Positions 18,583 to 27,285 of a stretch of DNA of 64,000 nt are shown in pieces (position 1 is the stretch's first letter; every line of letters begins with the position of its first letter). The stretch spans positions 1-64,000 of the forward strand of contig CAZMUM010000008.1 of assembly GCA_964569385.1 (NCBI GenBank), written 5' to 3'. This stretch comes from JAADHX01 sp964569385. Its GTDB lineage: Bacteria; Actinomycetota; Acidimicrobiia; Acidimicrobiales; Poriferisodalaceae. The position numbers and the translations under genes were made by a program. The notes beneath the pieces are model-generated. The model saw only the letters and a list, made by a program, of their open reading frames with translations. It ran no database searches and was not told where the DNA came from.

Positions 18583-18918
18583 ATGGCAGTTCGACTTCGC
18601 CTGATGCGAATGGGCAAGAAGAAGCAGCCGACGTATCGCATCGTCGCAGCCGATAGCCGTTCGCCACGTGATGGCCGATTCCTCGAGATTGTTGGCACAT
18701 ACCAGCCACGCCTCGAACCATCGGGTATTCGTATCGACGACAATTTGGCACTCAAGTGGCTGCGCAACGGCGCCAAGCCATCGGAAACCGTCGAGAAACT
18801 TCTCAAGTTGACCGGCACCTGGGACCACTTCCAGAACGGCACCGAGCCATCAGCCGAACCCGAAGAAGCCGAGCCGGCAGCCGCCGACACGAGCGAGACC
18901 GCAGAGGCATCAGCATGA
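18583..18918 (+). CDS. rpsP: 30S ribosomal protein S16
   Basis: Small-subunit protein needed early in 30S assembly. 111 residues; starts MAVRLRLMRMGKKKQPTYRIV, the S16 signature, with RDGRFLEIVGTYQPR following. Ribosome site AAGGAG eight bases before the ATG. The C-terminal 30 residues are an acidic Ala/Glu-rich tail (ending DTSETAEASA) not needed for the fold; the SETAEA element and its DNA resemble the rpsB tail. ATGA overlap with khpA. Confidence 0.95.
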   Translation: MAVRLRLMRMGKKKQPTYRIVAADSRSPRDGRFLEIVGTYQPRLEPSGIRIDDNLALKWLRNGAKPSETVEKLLKLTGTWDHFQNGTEPSAEPEEAEPAAADTSETAEASA

Positions 18919-19184
18919 GCGACGTAGAACTTGAAGACGAAGAGATCAGCAAGGCCGAAGAGGTCCTGGTCTACCTGATCACCCAAATCGTCGAAGACCG
19001 CGACTCCGTCGAAATCGAAATCGAAGAAAGCGACACCAAGTTGTCGATGGTTGCCCGGGTCGCTCAAGGCGACATGGGACGAGTCATAGGCAAACGTGGC
19101 CGCGTCGCTCATGGCATTCGCGCGCTGGTGCGCGCCGCCGCTGTTCAAGACGACCTCGCCGTCGAGGTCGACTTCGAGAACTAG
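18915..19184 (+). CDS. khpA: KH-domain RNA-binding protein KhpA
   Basis: 89-residue single KH domain protein with the GxxG loop GKRG in MGRVIGKRGRVAHGIRALV. In Gram-positive bacteria KhpA binds many RNAs and affects cell division together with KhpB. Located between rpsP and rimM as is standard. Start ATG at 18915 overlaps the rpsP stop. A short acidic N-terminal extension precedes the KH fold. Confidence 0.9.
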   Translation: MSDVELEDEEISKAEEVLVYLITQIVEDRDSVEIEIEESDTKLSMVARVAQGDMGRVIGKRGRVAHGIRALVRAAAVQDDLAVEVDFEN

Positions 19185-19214
19185 CCGTCACCAGTCGCGA
19201 CTGTAATCGCACCG

Positions 19215-19721
19215 ATGACCAACAGATCAAATCCCGATTCTGGTCCGCCTCTACTTCTCGAAGTGGGGCGGATCAATCGCGTCCACGGACTTCGTGGCGA
19301 CGTTGTGGTGCACCTCACGTCGAATGTCGACGGGCGTCTCGCTGAGGGTTCGACGTTCAACACCGATGCCGAAGCGCACGGACGCACCCTGGTGGTTGGG
19401 TCGTCTCGGCGCCACCAGGACCGCTGGCTGGTTCGCTTTGAGGGTGTGGCCTCGCGTGAAGCTGCCGATGCTCTTGGTCGTCCGACCCTGTATGCCGAAC
19501 CCGTTGATGACCCTGGCGCCATGTGGATCCACCAACTATTTGGCTCTGTCGTGGTCGATGACAGTGGAATCGAGAGGGGGCGAGTTGTCGAAGTTCACGA
19601 CAACCCGGCGTCGGAGTTGCTCGAACTCGACACCGGCCACCTTGTGCCGCTCGACTTCGTTACCTCGACCGAAGCCGATCGCATCACGGTTTCAGTGCCG
19701 GACGGGCTCTGGGATCTATGA
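19215..19721 (+). CDS. rimM: Ribosome maturation factor RimM
   Basis: 16S rRNA processing factor that binds S19 in the 30S head. 168 residues with N-terminal LLEVGRINRVHGLRGDVVV (family motif GxIxxxHGxxGxv) and a C-terminal PRC-barrel domain (MWIHQLFGSVVVDDSG, LLELDTGHLVPLDFV). ATGA overlap with trmD, as in most bacteria. Confidence 0.93.
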   Translation: MTNRSNPDSGPPLLLEVGRINRVHGLRGDVVVHLTSNVDGRLAEGSTFNTDAEAHGRTLVVGSSRRHQDRWLVRFEGVASREAADALGRPTLYAEPVDDPGAMWIHQLFGSVVVDDSGIERGRVVEVHDNPASELLELDTGHLVPLDFVTSTEADRITVSVPDGLWDL

Positions 19722-20455
19722 CCGGGGCTTCGCCGCTTCGGATCGATGTTTTTACGATCTTTCCCGCACTGGTGCAAACTTTCTTCGAGACGTCGGTTCT
19801 TGGACGGGGTCAGGCGGCGGGAGCGCTTGAGCTTTCAGTTCACGACCTACGCATGGCAACTACGGACAACCACCGCAGTGTCGACGATCAGCCCTACGGC
19901 GGGGGAGCGGGCATGGTGATGATGCCCGTACCGTTGTTCAGCGCCGTGGAGCAAGTCGACCCACCTAGGCCTTTGCTCGTGCTTAGTCCCGGCGGCCGAC
20001 GATTCGACCAGGCCATGGCTGCGGAGTTAGCTGGTTCTGGCGGGTTTTCGCTGCTTTGCGGCCGCTACGAGGGCGTCGATCAACGAGTGGTCGATCATTT
20101 GGCCGACGGCGAGGTTTCTATCGGCGATGTTGTGCTGGCCGGTGGCGAGGTCGCAGCGATGGTCATTGTTGAAGCTGTCGGACGATTGGTTCCAGGGGTG
20201 CTCGGAAACTCGGCATCGCCCCAAGATGAGTCGTTTGCCGATGGCCTGCTGGAGTATCCCCAATACACCAGGCCAGCCGAGTTCAGGGACTGGCCAGTTC
20301 CCGAAGTGCTGCGTAGCGGAGACCACGCACAGGTCGACCGCTGGCGTCGGGCCGCAGCTTTGAACCGAACGCGGCAGGGTCGCCCAGACCTGATCGACCA
20401 ACGAGGTGGTCTATCCGAAGACGACCGACGCCTACTCGACGAGTTCGGTTTCTGA
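19718..20455 (+). CDS. trmD: tRNA (guanine(37)-N1)-methyltransferase
   Basis: SPOUT-class methyltransferase that makes m1G37 in tRNA, preventing frameshifts. 245 residues. Seen: IDVFTIFPALVQTFF, DQPYGGGAGMVM, CGRYEGVDQRV and the trefoil-knot SAM site SIGDVVLAGGEVAAMV. The start overlaps the rimM stop. A promoter-bearing gap of 143 bases separates it from rplS. Confidence 0.95.
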   Translation: MTGASPLRIDVFTIFPALVQTFFETSVLGRGQAAGALELSVHDLRMATTDNHRSVDDQPYGGGAGMVMMPVPLFSAVEQVDPPRPLLVLSPGGRRFDQAMAAELAGSGGFSLLCGRYEGVDQRVVDHLADGEVSIGDVVLAGGEVAAMVIVEAVGRLVPGVLGNSASPQDESFADGLLEYPQYTRPAEFRDWPVPEVLRSGDHAQVDRWRRAAALNRTRQGRPDLIDQRGGLSEDDRRLLDEFGF

Positions 20456-20474
20456 AGGAACCAGCTACCTGACC

Positions 20475-20503
20475 TTGGTCGCGGGTTTCGGTCCCGCTAC
20501 ACT
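20475..20503 (+). promoter_or_regulatory. Promoter for rplS
   Basis: TTGGTC, a 17-base spacer and TACACT (with GC directly before the -10) lie just after the trmD stop and about 95 bases before the rplS start. The -10 region GCTACACTGTC is identical to that before rpsB. This would let rplS be made independently of the long upstream operon. Confidence 0.6.
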
Positions 20504-20598
20504 GTCTCGTCGCCCCACCTAGACCAGACTTCTGGCCATGTCCATGGGCGACTCACACTTCGATGGGCCGTTTCGAGCCCCGCTTTCAGGATCCTGTC

Positions 20599-20946
20599 AT
20601 GCAAAAGACCGACCTAATCGATGCCGTTTCACTTCGCGACGACATCCCCGAATTCTCGCCGGGCGACACTGTCCGGGTTCATGTAAAGGTCACCGAGGGC
20701 AATCGCCAACGTGTGCAGTTGTTCGAGGGCGTCTGCATCGCCCGCCGCGGTCAAGGCGTCAGCGCCTCATTCACCGTTCGTAAGCTCAGCTTCGGCGTTG
20801 GTGTCGAGCGTTCGTTTCCCGATCACTCGCCCAACATCGAAAAGATCGAACGAGTGACCCGTGGCGATGTTCGTCGGGCGAAGCTCTACTACTTGCGAGA
20901 CCGCGTCGGCAAGGCCGCCCGCGTCAAAGAAAAGCGCGACTGGTAA
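20599..20946 (+). CDS. rplS: 50S ribosomal protein L19
   Basis: Large-subunit protein at the 30S interface. 115 residues beginning MQKTDLIDAV; core DTVRVHVKVTEGNRQRVQLF and FEGVCIARRGQGVSASFTVR are diagnostic, ending in AKLYYLRDRVGKAARVKEKR. ATG at 20599 chosen because it aligns with the family start; an upstream ATG at 20563 in frame would add 12 non-conserved residues. In most relatives lepB and rnhB follow, but here DUF2469 comes next. Confidence 0.95.
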   Translation: MQKTDLIDAVSLRDDIPEFSPGDTVRVHVKVTEGNRQRVQLFEGVCIARRGQGVSASFTVRKLSFGVGVERSFPDHSPNIEKIERVTRGDVRRAKLYYLRDRVGKAARVKEKRDW

Positions 20947-21000
20947 ACCCTCAACACCGAGGGTTCGGTGTTCTGTAAACGCCCGGCAAGGGAGCAATTG

Positions 21001-21303
21001 ATGCCGTCGGACGACCTCGAAGACTACGAAGCCGACCTTGAGATGTCGCTGCTGCGCGAGTACCGCGACCTGTGTCGTGTATTCGCCTACGTGGTCGAGA
21101 CCGAGCGACGTTTCTATCTCGCTAACGATGTCGAGCGTCGAGTTGTCGATCTTGGTGGCCAGCCGGCTATCGAGGTCGAACTCACCGATGCTTGGGTCTG
21201 GGATATGTACCGGCCAAACCGGTTCGTGCCCTCGGTAACGATCGTTACCTTTCGCGATGTCAATATTGAGCGCCTGCCGGAGACCGAACTCGAAGCTCCG
21301 TGA
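21001..21303 (+). CDS. DUF2469 family protein
   Basis: 100-residue protein of a family found almost only in actinobacteria (Rv2901c type). Highly acidic N-terminus (DDLEDYEADLEMSLLREYRD), then ETERRFYLANDVE and DAWVWDMYRPNRFVPSV. No known activity. AGGGAG ribosome site before ATG 21001. Its stop overlaps the yraN GTG start (GTGA). It is one of the better markers that the host is an actinobacterium. Confidence 0.88.
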   Translation: MPSDDLEDYEADLEMSLLREYRDLCRVFAYVVETERRFYLANDVERRVVDLGGQPAIEVELTDAWVWDMYRPNRFVPSVTIVTFRDVNIERLPETELEAP

Positions 21304-21644
21304 CGTCGGCCCGCCAGCGTCTCGGACGCGAGGGCGAGGATCGCGCGTTGGCCCGTTACGAGGCCCACGGGTATCGGTTGGTTGCCCGTAACTGGCGGGT
21401 GAAATCTGGGGAGATCGACTTGGTGGTCGAACGGGGCGATGTCGTTGTTATCTGCGAGGTCAAGACGCGTTCGTCGGTGCGCTATGGCACCGGCTTCGAT
21501 GCCGTCGATTGGCGCAAGCGTCGTAAGGTCCGGGCGGTCGGTGCCCAGTTCCTATCAGCGTCGGATCGGCATTGGCCCGACGTACGTTTCGATGTGGCCT
21601 GGGTCTCCCCAACCGGTGTGCGTGTACTCGAAGGTGCGTTCTAG
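21300..21644 (+). CDS. YraN/UPF0102 nuclease-fold protein
   Basis: 114-residue member of the UPF0102 family, with the restriction-endonuclease-like core: GREGEDRALARYEAHGY, GEIDLVVERGDVVVICEVKTRSS (the D...ExK pattern). Function not established; often linked to DNA uptake genes, and comM-dprA lie just beyond here. GTG start overlapping the DUF2469 stop. Last gene of the rsmD-yraN run. Confidence 0.88.
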   Translation: MTSARQRLGREGEDRALARYEAHGYRLVARNWRVKSGEIDLVVERGDVVVICEVKTRSSVRYGTGFDAVDWRKRRKVRAVGAQFLSASDRHWPDVRFDVAWVSPTGVRVLEGAF

Positions 21645-21676
21645 GCGTCGGCTCAGCCTCAACTTCGCTACTCCGA

Positions 21677-21787
21677 CTAACCGAGGAAGGCCCAAACAAC
21701 GAGGGCGATCGAGATGATCGCAGCTAAGCTCATCACGACATAGTCAGTTGGTCTAGCGCTGAATGGCCTGTTGGCGTTGTAGCCCAT
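21677..21787 (-). CDS. Possible 36-residue single-pass membrane peptide
   Basis: A short minus-strand reading frame, ATG to TAG, encodes a basic N-terminus (MGYNANRPFSARPTD) followed by one continuous hydrophobic helix (YVVMSLAAIISIALVVWAF) and a LG end. The topology is that of a small membrane protein. No clear ribosome site. It could be real but unannotated elsewhere, or chance; it lies in the same direction as the HAD gene, with the inverted repeat between them. Confidence 0.4.
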   Translation of the reverse strand: MGYNANRPFSARPTDYVVMSLAAIISIALVVWAFLG

Positions 21788-21844
21788 GGGCCCAGTCTGC
21801 CCGAGACATCGGTGGTCGCCAAGCGCGGCACTCCAGTCTCATTC

Positions 21845-21893
21845 GTAGTTGATGCTTCTACCCACATCTCATGTAGCTAGAAGCATCAACTAC
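21845..21893. repeat. Long structured inverted repeat
   Basis: Two perfect 16-base arms (GTAGTTGATGCTTCTA and its complement at 21878-21893) enclose 17 bases that contain a further ACAT-CTC-ATGT mini-stem. The arms are AT-richer than the surroundings and there is no T tract, so it is not a standard terminator. It sits 17 bases from the 3' end of the HAD gene and could be a bidirectional stop signal, a small-RNA hairpin or a remnant of a mobile palindrome. Confidence 0.7.
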
Positions 21894-21910
21894 GCAGCTC
21901 CGGTCTTGGC

Positions 21911-22606
21911 CTAGAGCCACTTTTCGAGAATGGCTGGGAGCTCGGTCAATAACGCCACTGTTGCGTCTGGCGTGCAGCCCTCGGCGGTTTGGCTTGGGTC
22001 TCGCCGGTTCCAGACGCCTCGCCACCCTTTGCGCTGGGGCGCACAAACGTCGTTTTCCAGGTCATCGCCCACACACACCAAGGCTGTTGGCGCAAGGTCG
22101 AGTTGTTGTTCGACTAGGGAGTAGATTTGTGGCTCAGGTTTGGCGGTGCCGACGTCTGGCGCTAGCACGATGGTGGCAAATAGGTCACTGAGTTGAAGAG
22201 CTTCGAGGTCGGTGTTGCCGTTTGACACGACGGCAAGTTTCAGGCCAAGCGCCGACAATTGTTCAAGTGCCGGTCTGGCGTCGTCGAAGGCTTTGCCAGG
22301 TTGATGACGAATCGAAAAGTACAGGTCGCCCAACTCGTCGCCGAGAGCCTTGTCGCCCGGGGCGGCGACAGCTGCGGCTTGGTGAAGAGACTCTCGCCGG
22401 ATCGTCGAGAGCGCCGAGGTCGGTCGAGCGCGTTCTAGTCGGTCATAGCGGGCCTGAAGGTCGTCGATGTGGCGATCTTCAGGCCCGTCGACTGTTGCCC
22501 GGCTAAGAAGCGCGGCTAGAACCCCATCGAGTGCCGTCCGTCGCACTGAGTGGAAATCCCACAGTGTCTGGTCGATGTCGAACGCGATACCTCGAACACC
22601 GCTCAC
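21911..22606 (-). CDS. HAD-superfamily phosphatase
   Basis: 231-residue haloacid dehalogenase-type hydrolase, likely a small-molecule phosphatase. Motif I AFDIDQTLWD (DxDxT nucleophile), motif II VVSNGN, motif III lysine in GTAKPEPQIY, motif IV VGDDLENDV; a helical cap domain lies between motifs I and II. The substrate cannot be told from sequence. GTG start at 22606. Divergent from comM across 181 bases that hold no gene I can see. Confidence 0.82.
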   Translation of the reverse strand: MSGVRGIAFDIDQTLWDFHSVRRTALDGVLAALLSRATVDGPEDRHIDDLQARYDRLERARPTSALSTIRRESLHQAAAVAAPGDKALGDELGDLYFSIRHQPGKAFDDARPALEQLSALGLKLAVVSNGNTDLEALQLSDLFATIVLAPDVGTAKPEPQIYSLVEQQLDLAPTALVCVGDDLENDVCAPQRKGWRGVWNRRDPSQTAEGCTPDATVALLTELPAILEKWL

Positions 22607-22787
22607 GCATGCACGCTAGCAAACTCAGCACTCGAGTCGAACGCGCCCACAGCACAGTCGAGAACCAGCACGAAGTGGTTGTCCCACCGTCCAACTAGGT
22701 TGATCTCCGTCACCACGACCCGTCGTGTGAGCCGGCAGCTCGCACCCTCTACCACTCGGCTTAGGCCGTCCTATCGGGGGTGCCGTA

Positions 22788-24317
22788 GTGCTCGCTGTTG
22801 TTTCATCTGCTGTTGTTGTTGGCGTTCGGGGCATCCCCGTCACCGTTGAGGTGCATGTTTCGCATGGATTACCAGGATTTACCGTTGTGGGCCTCCCCGA
22901 TGCGGCATGTCGAGAATCGCGCGACCGTGTGCGCGCCGCGTTGCTGTCGAGTGACCTCAAGTGGCCAGACAAACGGATCACGGTCAACTTGGCTCCCTCT
23001 GGCGTCCGCAAAAGCGGAGCTGTGCTCGACGTCGCAATTGCTGTCGCGTTGGCCGAGGCCTCAGGCCAGATCCCGCCATCTAGCACCGAGGGCCGATCCT
23101 ACCTAGGCGAGCTAGGCCTCGACGGTGCGATTCGGCCTGTGCCCGGCCTGTTGCCCCTGGTCGCGAGCGTGGATCACGATTCGGTTGTCGTTCCAATCGA
23201 CGCTGCGGCTACCGCCTTGGCCGTTCCGGGCTGTCAGCCTCGCCCAGTTGGCCACCTCACCGAGCTCATCGCCATGCTCACCAACAGACAGCCATGGAGC
23301 CCGATTCCAGACCGCGATCCGGTCCAGCTTCCAACCAGGGGGCCAGATCTGGCCGAGGTGCTTGGCCAGCCACTAGGCCGTCTTGCAGTTGAGGTCGCCG
23401 CGGCTGGGGGCCATCACCTACTGCTCCTAGGCCCGCCTGGGGCAGGCAAGACCATGCTGGCCAGGCGCCTTGTTGGTCTTCTTCCTGCCCTGATCGACTC
23501 CGAAGCGCTTGATGTGTCCATGATCCACTCGGCGGCCGGGCTTCACCTGCCAAGCGGCGGGTTGGTTCGTCGTCCGCCATTACGCGAGCCGCATCATTCG
23601 ATCTCGGCCGTGGGGCTCGTTGGGGGCGGGTCGACCCGCATCCGGCCTGGCGCAGTAAGCCTCTCGCATCGAGGTGTCCTCTTCTTGGACGAGCTTGGCG
23701 AGTTTTCTCCCCATGTGCTCGAGATGCTGCGCCAGCCCCTCGAAGACGGCTCCATCAGTGTTGTTCGAGCGGCCGCAACCGAGAACTTTCCAGCCCGATT
23801 CTTACTCGTGGCAGCCATGAACCCATGTCCGTGTGGCGAGGCAGGCAAACCAGGGGCATGTCGTTGTTCGGGTTTCGAAAAGGCTAGGTACGGGCGCCGA
23901 TTGTCAGGTCCGCTACTCGACCGATTCGATCTGCGGGTCATGGTCGACCGCCCGCCCGCCGATGTGGTGCTCAGTCAAGATCGGTCAGAGTCATCAGCCG
24001 ACGTCGCGCTTCGAGTCGCCAAGGCTCGTCAACGGGCGTTAGAGCGCGGGGTCTCGACCAACGCCGAGCTTCGCGCCCCCGACCTCGACGAATTTGGCCC
24101 TCTCGACTCCGATGCCACCGAGCTGCTTCGCGCTGCACTCGATCGCGGGTCGATCTCGCCTCGGGGCGCTCACCGGCTGCGGCGCGTGGCGATTACCATC
24201 GCCGACCTTCAAGACAGTGATGCTGCCATCGATGCGCCTATCGGTCCTCACATGATGGGTACAGCTATGGCCTTGCGCACCGAACCCGAACGGCTCTTGG
24301 CCGAGGTCGGCCAATGA
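22788..24317 (+). CDS. ComM/YifB-type Mg chelatase-like AAA+ ATPase
   Basis: 509-residue AAA+ protein; ComM is a hexameric helicase that drives branch migration when transforming DNA is integrated. N-terminal S5-like domain (VEVHVSHGLPGFTVVGLPD), Walker A GPPGAGKTMLARRL, Walker B GVLFLDELGEF, then a zinc-type Cys cluster (MNPCPCGEAG, ACRCSG) and the C-terminal Mg-chelatase domain. GTG start. ATGA overlap with dprA, so both DNA-uptake proteins are made together. Confidence 0.92.
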   Translation: MLAVVSSAVVVGVRGIPVTVEVHVSHGLPGFTVVGLPDAACRESRDRVRAALLSSDLKWPDKRITVNLAPSGVRKSGAVLDVAIAVALAEASGQIPPSSTEGRSYLGELGLDGAIRPVPGLLPLVASVDHDSVVVPIDAAATALAVPGCQPRPVGHLTELIAMLTNRQPWSPIPDRDPVQLPTRGPDLAEVLGQPLGRLAVEVAAAGGHHLLLLGPPGAGKTMLARRLVGLLPALIDSEALDVSMIHSAAGLHLPSGGLVRRPPLREPHHSISAVGLVGGGSTRIRPGAVSLSHRGVLFLDELGEFSPHVLEMLRQPLEDGSISVVRAAATENFPARFLLVAAMNPCPCGEAGKPGACRCSGFEKARYGRRLSGPLLDRFDLRVMVDRPPADVVLSQDRSESSADVALRVAKARQRALERGVSTNAELRAPDLDEFGPLDSDATELLRAALDRGSISPRGAHRLRRVAITIADLQDSDAAIDAPIGPHMMGTAMALRTEPERLLAEVGQ

Positions 24318-25441
24318 AGCACTCTGCGCCCAACGACGAGCAGTTGCATCATGTGGCGTTGGCCTCTCTTGCCGATCTGGGGCCTCGCCGGCTCGACCGT
24401 CTCCTTGCCGACACCGCCGACGGTTCAGCGATGTTGGCCTGGGCCCTCCTGGCGAGTGGCAAGGTCGACAGCACTCGAATTGGTGTCGATCCCGACTTGG
24501 CAGCTCGATGGTCCCGCCACGCGCGTGCTCTAGACCTCGACCAGCTGCGGGCTCATGTCGTGAAATCTGGGATGGAAGTCGTCGACCAATCCAGCGACTC
24601 ATGGCCAGAACAGCTCCGCAACGATCCCGAACCGCCGCGGCTGCTGTTTGGACGAGGCCCCCTTGGGCCGGTCACGCCCTCAGTGGCCATTGTTGGCACT
24701 CGGCGCTGCACTCAATATGGTCGCCGCGTCGCGAGACAACTTGCAAGCGATCTTGGGGCGCGCGGCATCGGTGTTGTGTCGGGTCTCGCTCTCGGCATCG
24801 ATGCCGAGGCCCAGCGAGCGGCCCTCGACCAAGCCGGACCAGTAATAGGCGTGGTCGGGTCTGGTCTCGACGTCATCTACCCAAAGGCAAATCACCGACT
24901 TTGGCGCGATATCGGAACCGTTGGCCGACTGTGGAGCGAGTGCGCTCCGGGTGTCAAGCCGGCGAGATGGCGTTTTCCGGCCCGAAACCGGCTGGTAGTT
25001 GCGCTGGCAGACGTCGTGGTCGTGGTCGAGTCTCACGTAAAGGGCGGGTCTCTCCACACTGTCGATGCAGCCATCGACCGCGACGTTCCGGTTTTAGTCG
25101 TTCCCGGCCCCATCGACAGCTCACCATCTGTGGGTACGAACCGGCTCCTCATACAAGGGTGCGCGCCGTGCACCGGTATCGACGACGTGCTGGTGGCGCT
25201 TGGGTTAGTCGACGAGTCGGCGGTGTCACGGGCAGCGAGAGCCACATTGGCTTCCAAGCGGGTTGCAGTCAGCCCTGCCGCCCAGAAGATTGTTGACGCC
25301 CTCGGCCCAAATGCAGCTTCGACAAGCGAGCTCAGCCTTCGTTGCGGACTCGACGTGGGTTCTGTTGTTTTTGCGGTCAACGAGTTAGTCGACGCGGGCG
25401 TGGTGCGCGATGTGAGCGGCTGGGTTGAAGCAATTAGATGA
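24314..25441 (+). CDS. dprA: DNA processing protein DprA
   Basis: Binds incoming single-stranded DNA and loads RecA during natural transformation. 375 residues. N-terminal helical region, Rossmann-like core with VAIVGTRRCTQYGRR, SGLALGIDAEAQRAAL, GSGLDVIYPKANHRLW, FPARNRLV and GGSLHTVDAA, and a C-terminal winged-helix domain after residue 310. The canonical SGSL serine is replaced (KGGSL). Its presence with comM implies possible competence, though the uptake pilus genes are not in the window. Confidence 0.93.
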   Translation: MKHSAPNDEQLHHVALASLADLGPRRLDRLLADTADGSAMLAWALLASGKVDSTRIGVDPDLAARWSRHARALDLDQLRAHVVKSGMEVVDQSSDSWPEQLRNDPEPPRLLFGRGPLGPVTPSVAIVGTRRCTQYGRRVARQLASDLGARGIGVVSGLALGIDAEAQRAALDQAGPVIGVVGSGLDVIYPKANHRLWRDIGTVGRLWSECAPGVKPARWRFPARNRLVVALADVVVVVESHVKGGSLHTVDAAIDRDVPVLVVPGPIDSSPSVGTNRLLIQGCAPCTGIDDVLVALGLVDESAVSRAARATLASKRVAVSPAAQKIVDALGPNAASTSELSLRCGLDVGSVVFAVNELVDAGVVRDVSGWVEAIR

Positions 25442-25474
25442 CGCACCGGGCCGAAGTCGGTACCTTCGCTGGAG

Positions 25475-26389
25475 GTGAATCGCGATGATGTTTGGGAAGT
25501 CGAAACTTTCCTCACGAGCCTCACAGCGGTGGCCGAAACCACAATCTCGGCCTACCGGCGCGACCTTTCGTCGTTTCTTGACTGGAGCGGCCGCGCCAAC
25601 GTGGCATCTCCAGACTCTGTGGATCGCCGCTCTTTGCGTCGTTATGTGGCGTGGTGCTCCACCACAGGGCTTGCGGCAAGCACTATTGCCAGGCGGGCTT
25701 CGTCGTTACGTCGCTACTTTGGTTGGTTACATCGAACCGGCCGCAGAGCCTGCGACCCAACATTGGGTCTTGTCACACCCAAGGGGCCGTCTCGCCTACC
25801 GAGAGTGCTCCGCGACGACGAACTCGACCAGTTGCTGGCCGATCCATCGCAACTCGATGCTTGGGCCTCACATTCGGCAGCGGAGCCCTCCGAGGTCCGT
25901 GACGCGACACTGTTCGAGCTCCTGTATGGCAGCGGCCTTCGTGTCGGCGAAGTGTGCGGCCTCAAGATCTCGGGCGTTGATGTGGCCGCTCGGGTCGTTG
26001 ATGTGCTTGGCAAGGGCAGTAAATACCGTCGGTTGCCGCTATCGGAGCCTTCGGTGGAGCTTCTAACGATCTGGATCCACAGGGCCCGGTCGGAATTCAT
26101 CAAAGGACTCGTGTCGGCTCATGCGACCGACGCCCTGTTCGTCAATAACCGTGGACGGCCACTGACTCCTCGCGACGTACGTCGGGTCCTAGATCGACGT
26201 TCGTTGGCCCCCACATCGCCCCATGCGTTGCGTCATACGTTCGCGACTCATCTGCTCGATGGAGGAGCAGATCTAAGAACCGTTCAAGAACTACTCGGAC
26301 ATTCCGATCTTGAAACTACACAGATTTACACCCACGTCAGTCGTGAACGATTGAGGGAGGTGTACCAGAACAGCCACCCAAGGGCCTGA
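25475..26389 (+). CDS. xerC: Tyrosine recombinase XerC
   Basis: Site-specific recombinase that resolves chromosome dimers at dif with XerD. 304 residues; N-terminal SAM-like DNA-binding domain, then catalytic Arg in GSGLRVGE, Lys in GKGSKYRRLPL, HxxR in HALRHTFATH, His in LGHSD and the Tyr nucleophile in IYTHVS. All are intact. GTG start. Position between dprA and whiG matches Streptomyces and mycobacteria and argues for a housekeeping XerC, not an integrase of a mobile element. Confidence 0.9.
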   Translation: MNRDDVWEVETFLTSLTAVAETTISAYRRDLSSFLDWSGRANVASPDSVDRRSLRRYVAWCSTTGLAASTIARRASSLRRYFGWLHRTGRRACDPTLGLVTPKGPSRLPRVLRDDELDQLLADPSQLDAWASHSAAEPSEVRDATLFELLYGSGLRVGEVCGLKISGVDVAARVVDVLGKGSKYRRLPLSEPSVELLTIWIHRARSEFIKGLVSAHATDALFVNNRGRPLTPRDVRRVLDRRSLAPTSPHALRHTFATHLLDGGADLRTVQELLGHSDLETTQIYTHVSRERLREVYQNSHPRA

Positions 26390-26400
26390 CGCGAGGCAAC

Positions 26401-27183
26401 ATGACCGAATTCAACGACATTGGCGAGATATGGGATCAATATCGCGAGTACGGCGATGCTGATGCCAGAGACCGGTTGATAGTCCACTACGCACCGCTCG
26501 TTAAGTTCGTTGCCAGCCGTGTTGCAGCCGGGCTTCCGGGCAGCGTCGAACAACCCGAGCTCGTGTCGAACGGCGTATTCGGCCTCATCGACGCGATTTC
26601 GAAGTTCGAACCAGAGCGAGGCTTCAAGTTCGAGACTTACGCAATGGCCCGAATTCGTGGTGCCATCCTCGACGAACTCCGAAGCTATGACTGGGTTCCA
26701 AGGTCGGTCAGAACCAAAGCCCGCCAGATCGACCGGGCCCAGCAACGATTCCTCGCCCGCCACCATCGCCCCCCAAGCGAAGCAGAACTCGCCGCAGAGC
26801 TCGGTGTCGACGACCGAACAATTCATCGGATGCTCCGCCAGGTCGCTGCCGCCGGCATTCTCGCTCTCCAGGATCCATTGGGCGCCGAAGAAGGCGAAGG
26901 TTCAACGCTTGGCGAGTTGTTGTCCGACGGTACTGACGAACCAGAAGACTCCTATGCCGTCGACGAGCAGCGATTCGTGATGGCCAGAGAGATCAATGCC
27001 CTTCCCGAACGAGAGAAGCTCGTTCTCGCTCTCTACTACTACGAAGGCATGACGCTCGCCGACATAGGTTCGGTGCTGAACGTCACCGAAAGCCGTGTCT
27101 GTCAGATTCACACCAAAGCCGTTGTCCACATGCGGACAAGAATGGCCGCCGTCGACCGGGAGGCAGCCACCCGTCCGTTGTAG
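26401..27183 (+). CDS. whiG: RNA polymerase sigma factor, WhiG/FliA family
   Basis: 260-residue group 3 sigma factor. Region 2 (PLVKFVASRVAAGLPG, then RGFKFETYAMARIRGAILDE), region 3 (PPSEAELAAELGVDDRTIHRML) and region 4 (LPEREKLVLALYYYEGMTLADIGSVLNVTESRVCQ split here) are all present. In Streptomyces WhiG starts sporulation of aerial hyphae, while FliA controls flagella; in this genus the target set is unknown. It is 11 bases after xerC and ahead of the LytM gene, the same order as in Streptomyces. Confidence 0.87.
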   Translation: MTEFNDIGEIWDQYREYGDADARDRLIVHYAPLVKFVASRVAAGLPGSVEQPELVSNGVFGLIDAISKFEPERGFKFETYAMARIRGAILDELRSYDWVPRSVRTKARQIDRAQQRFLARHHRPPSEAELAAELGVDDRTIHRMLRQVAAAGILALQDPLGAEEGEGSTLGELLSDGTDEPEDSYAVDEQRFVMAREINALPEREKLVLALYYYEGMTLADIGSVLNVTESRVCQIHTKAVVHMRTRMAAVDREAATRPL

Positions 27184-27285
27184 CGGCCTCGCATCGCCGT
27201 AGGCTCCTAGCGACACACAACTCCACCTCCCCTAGAACAATCGCGATGCCCCTCAACGGCACCGCAGTTGCATCGGGAGAGGGAC

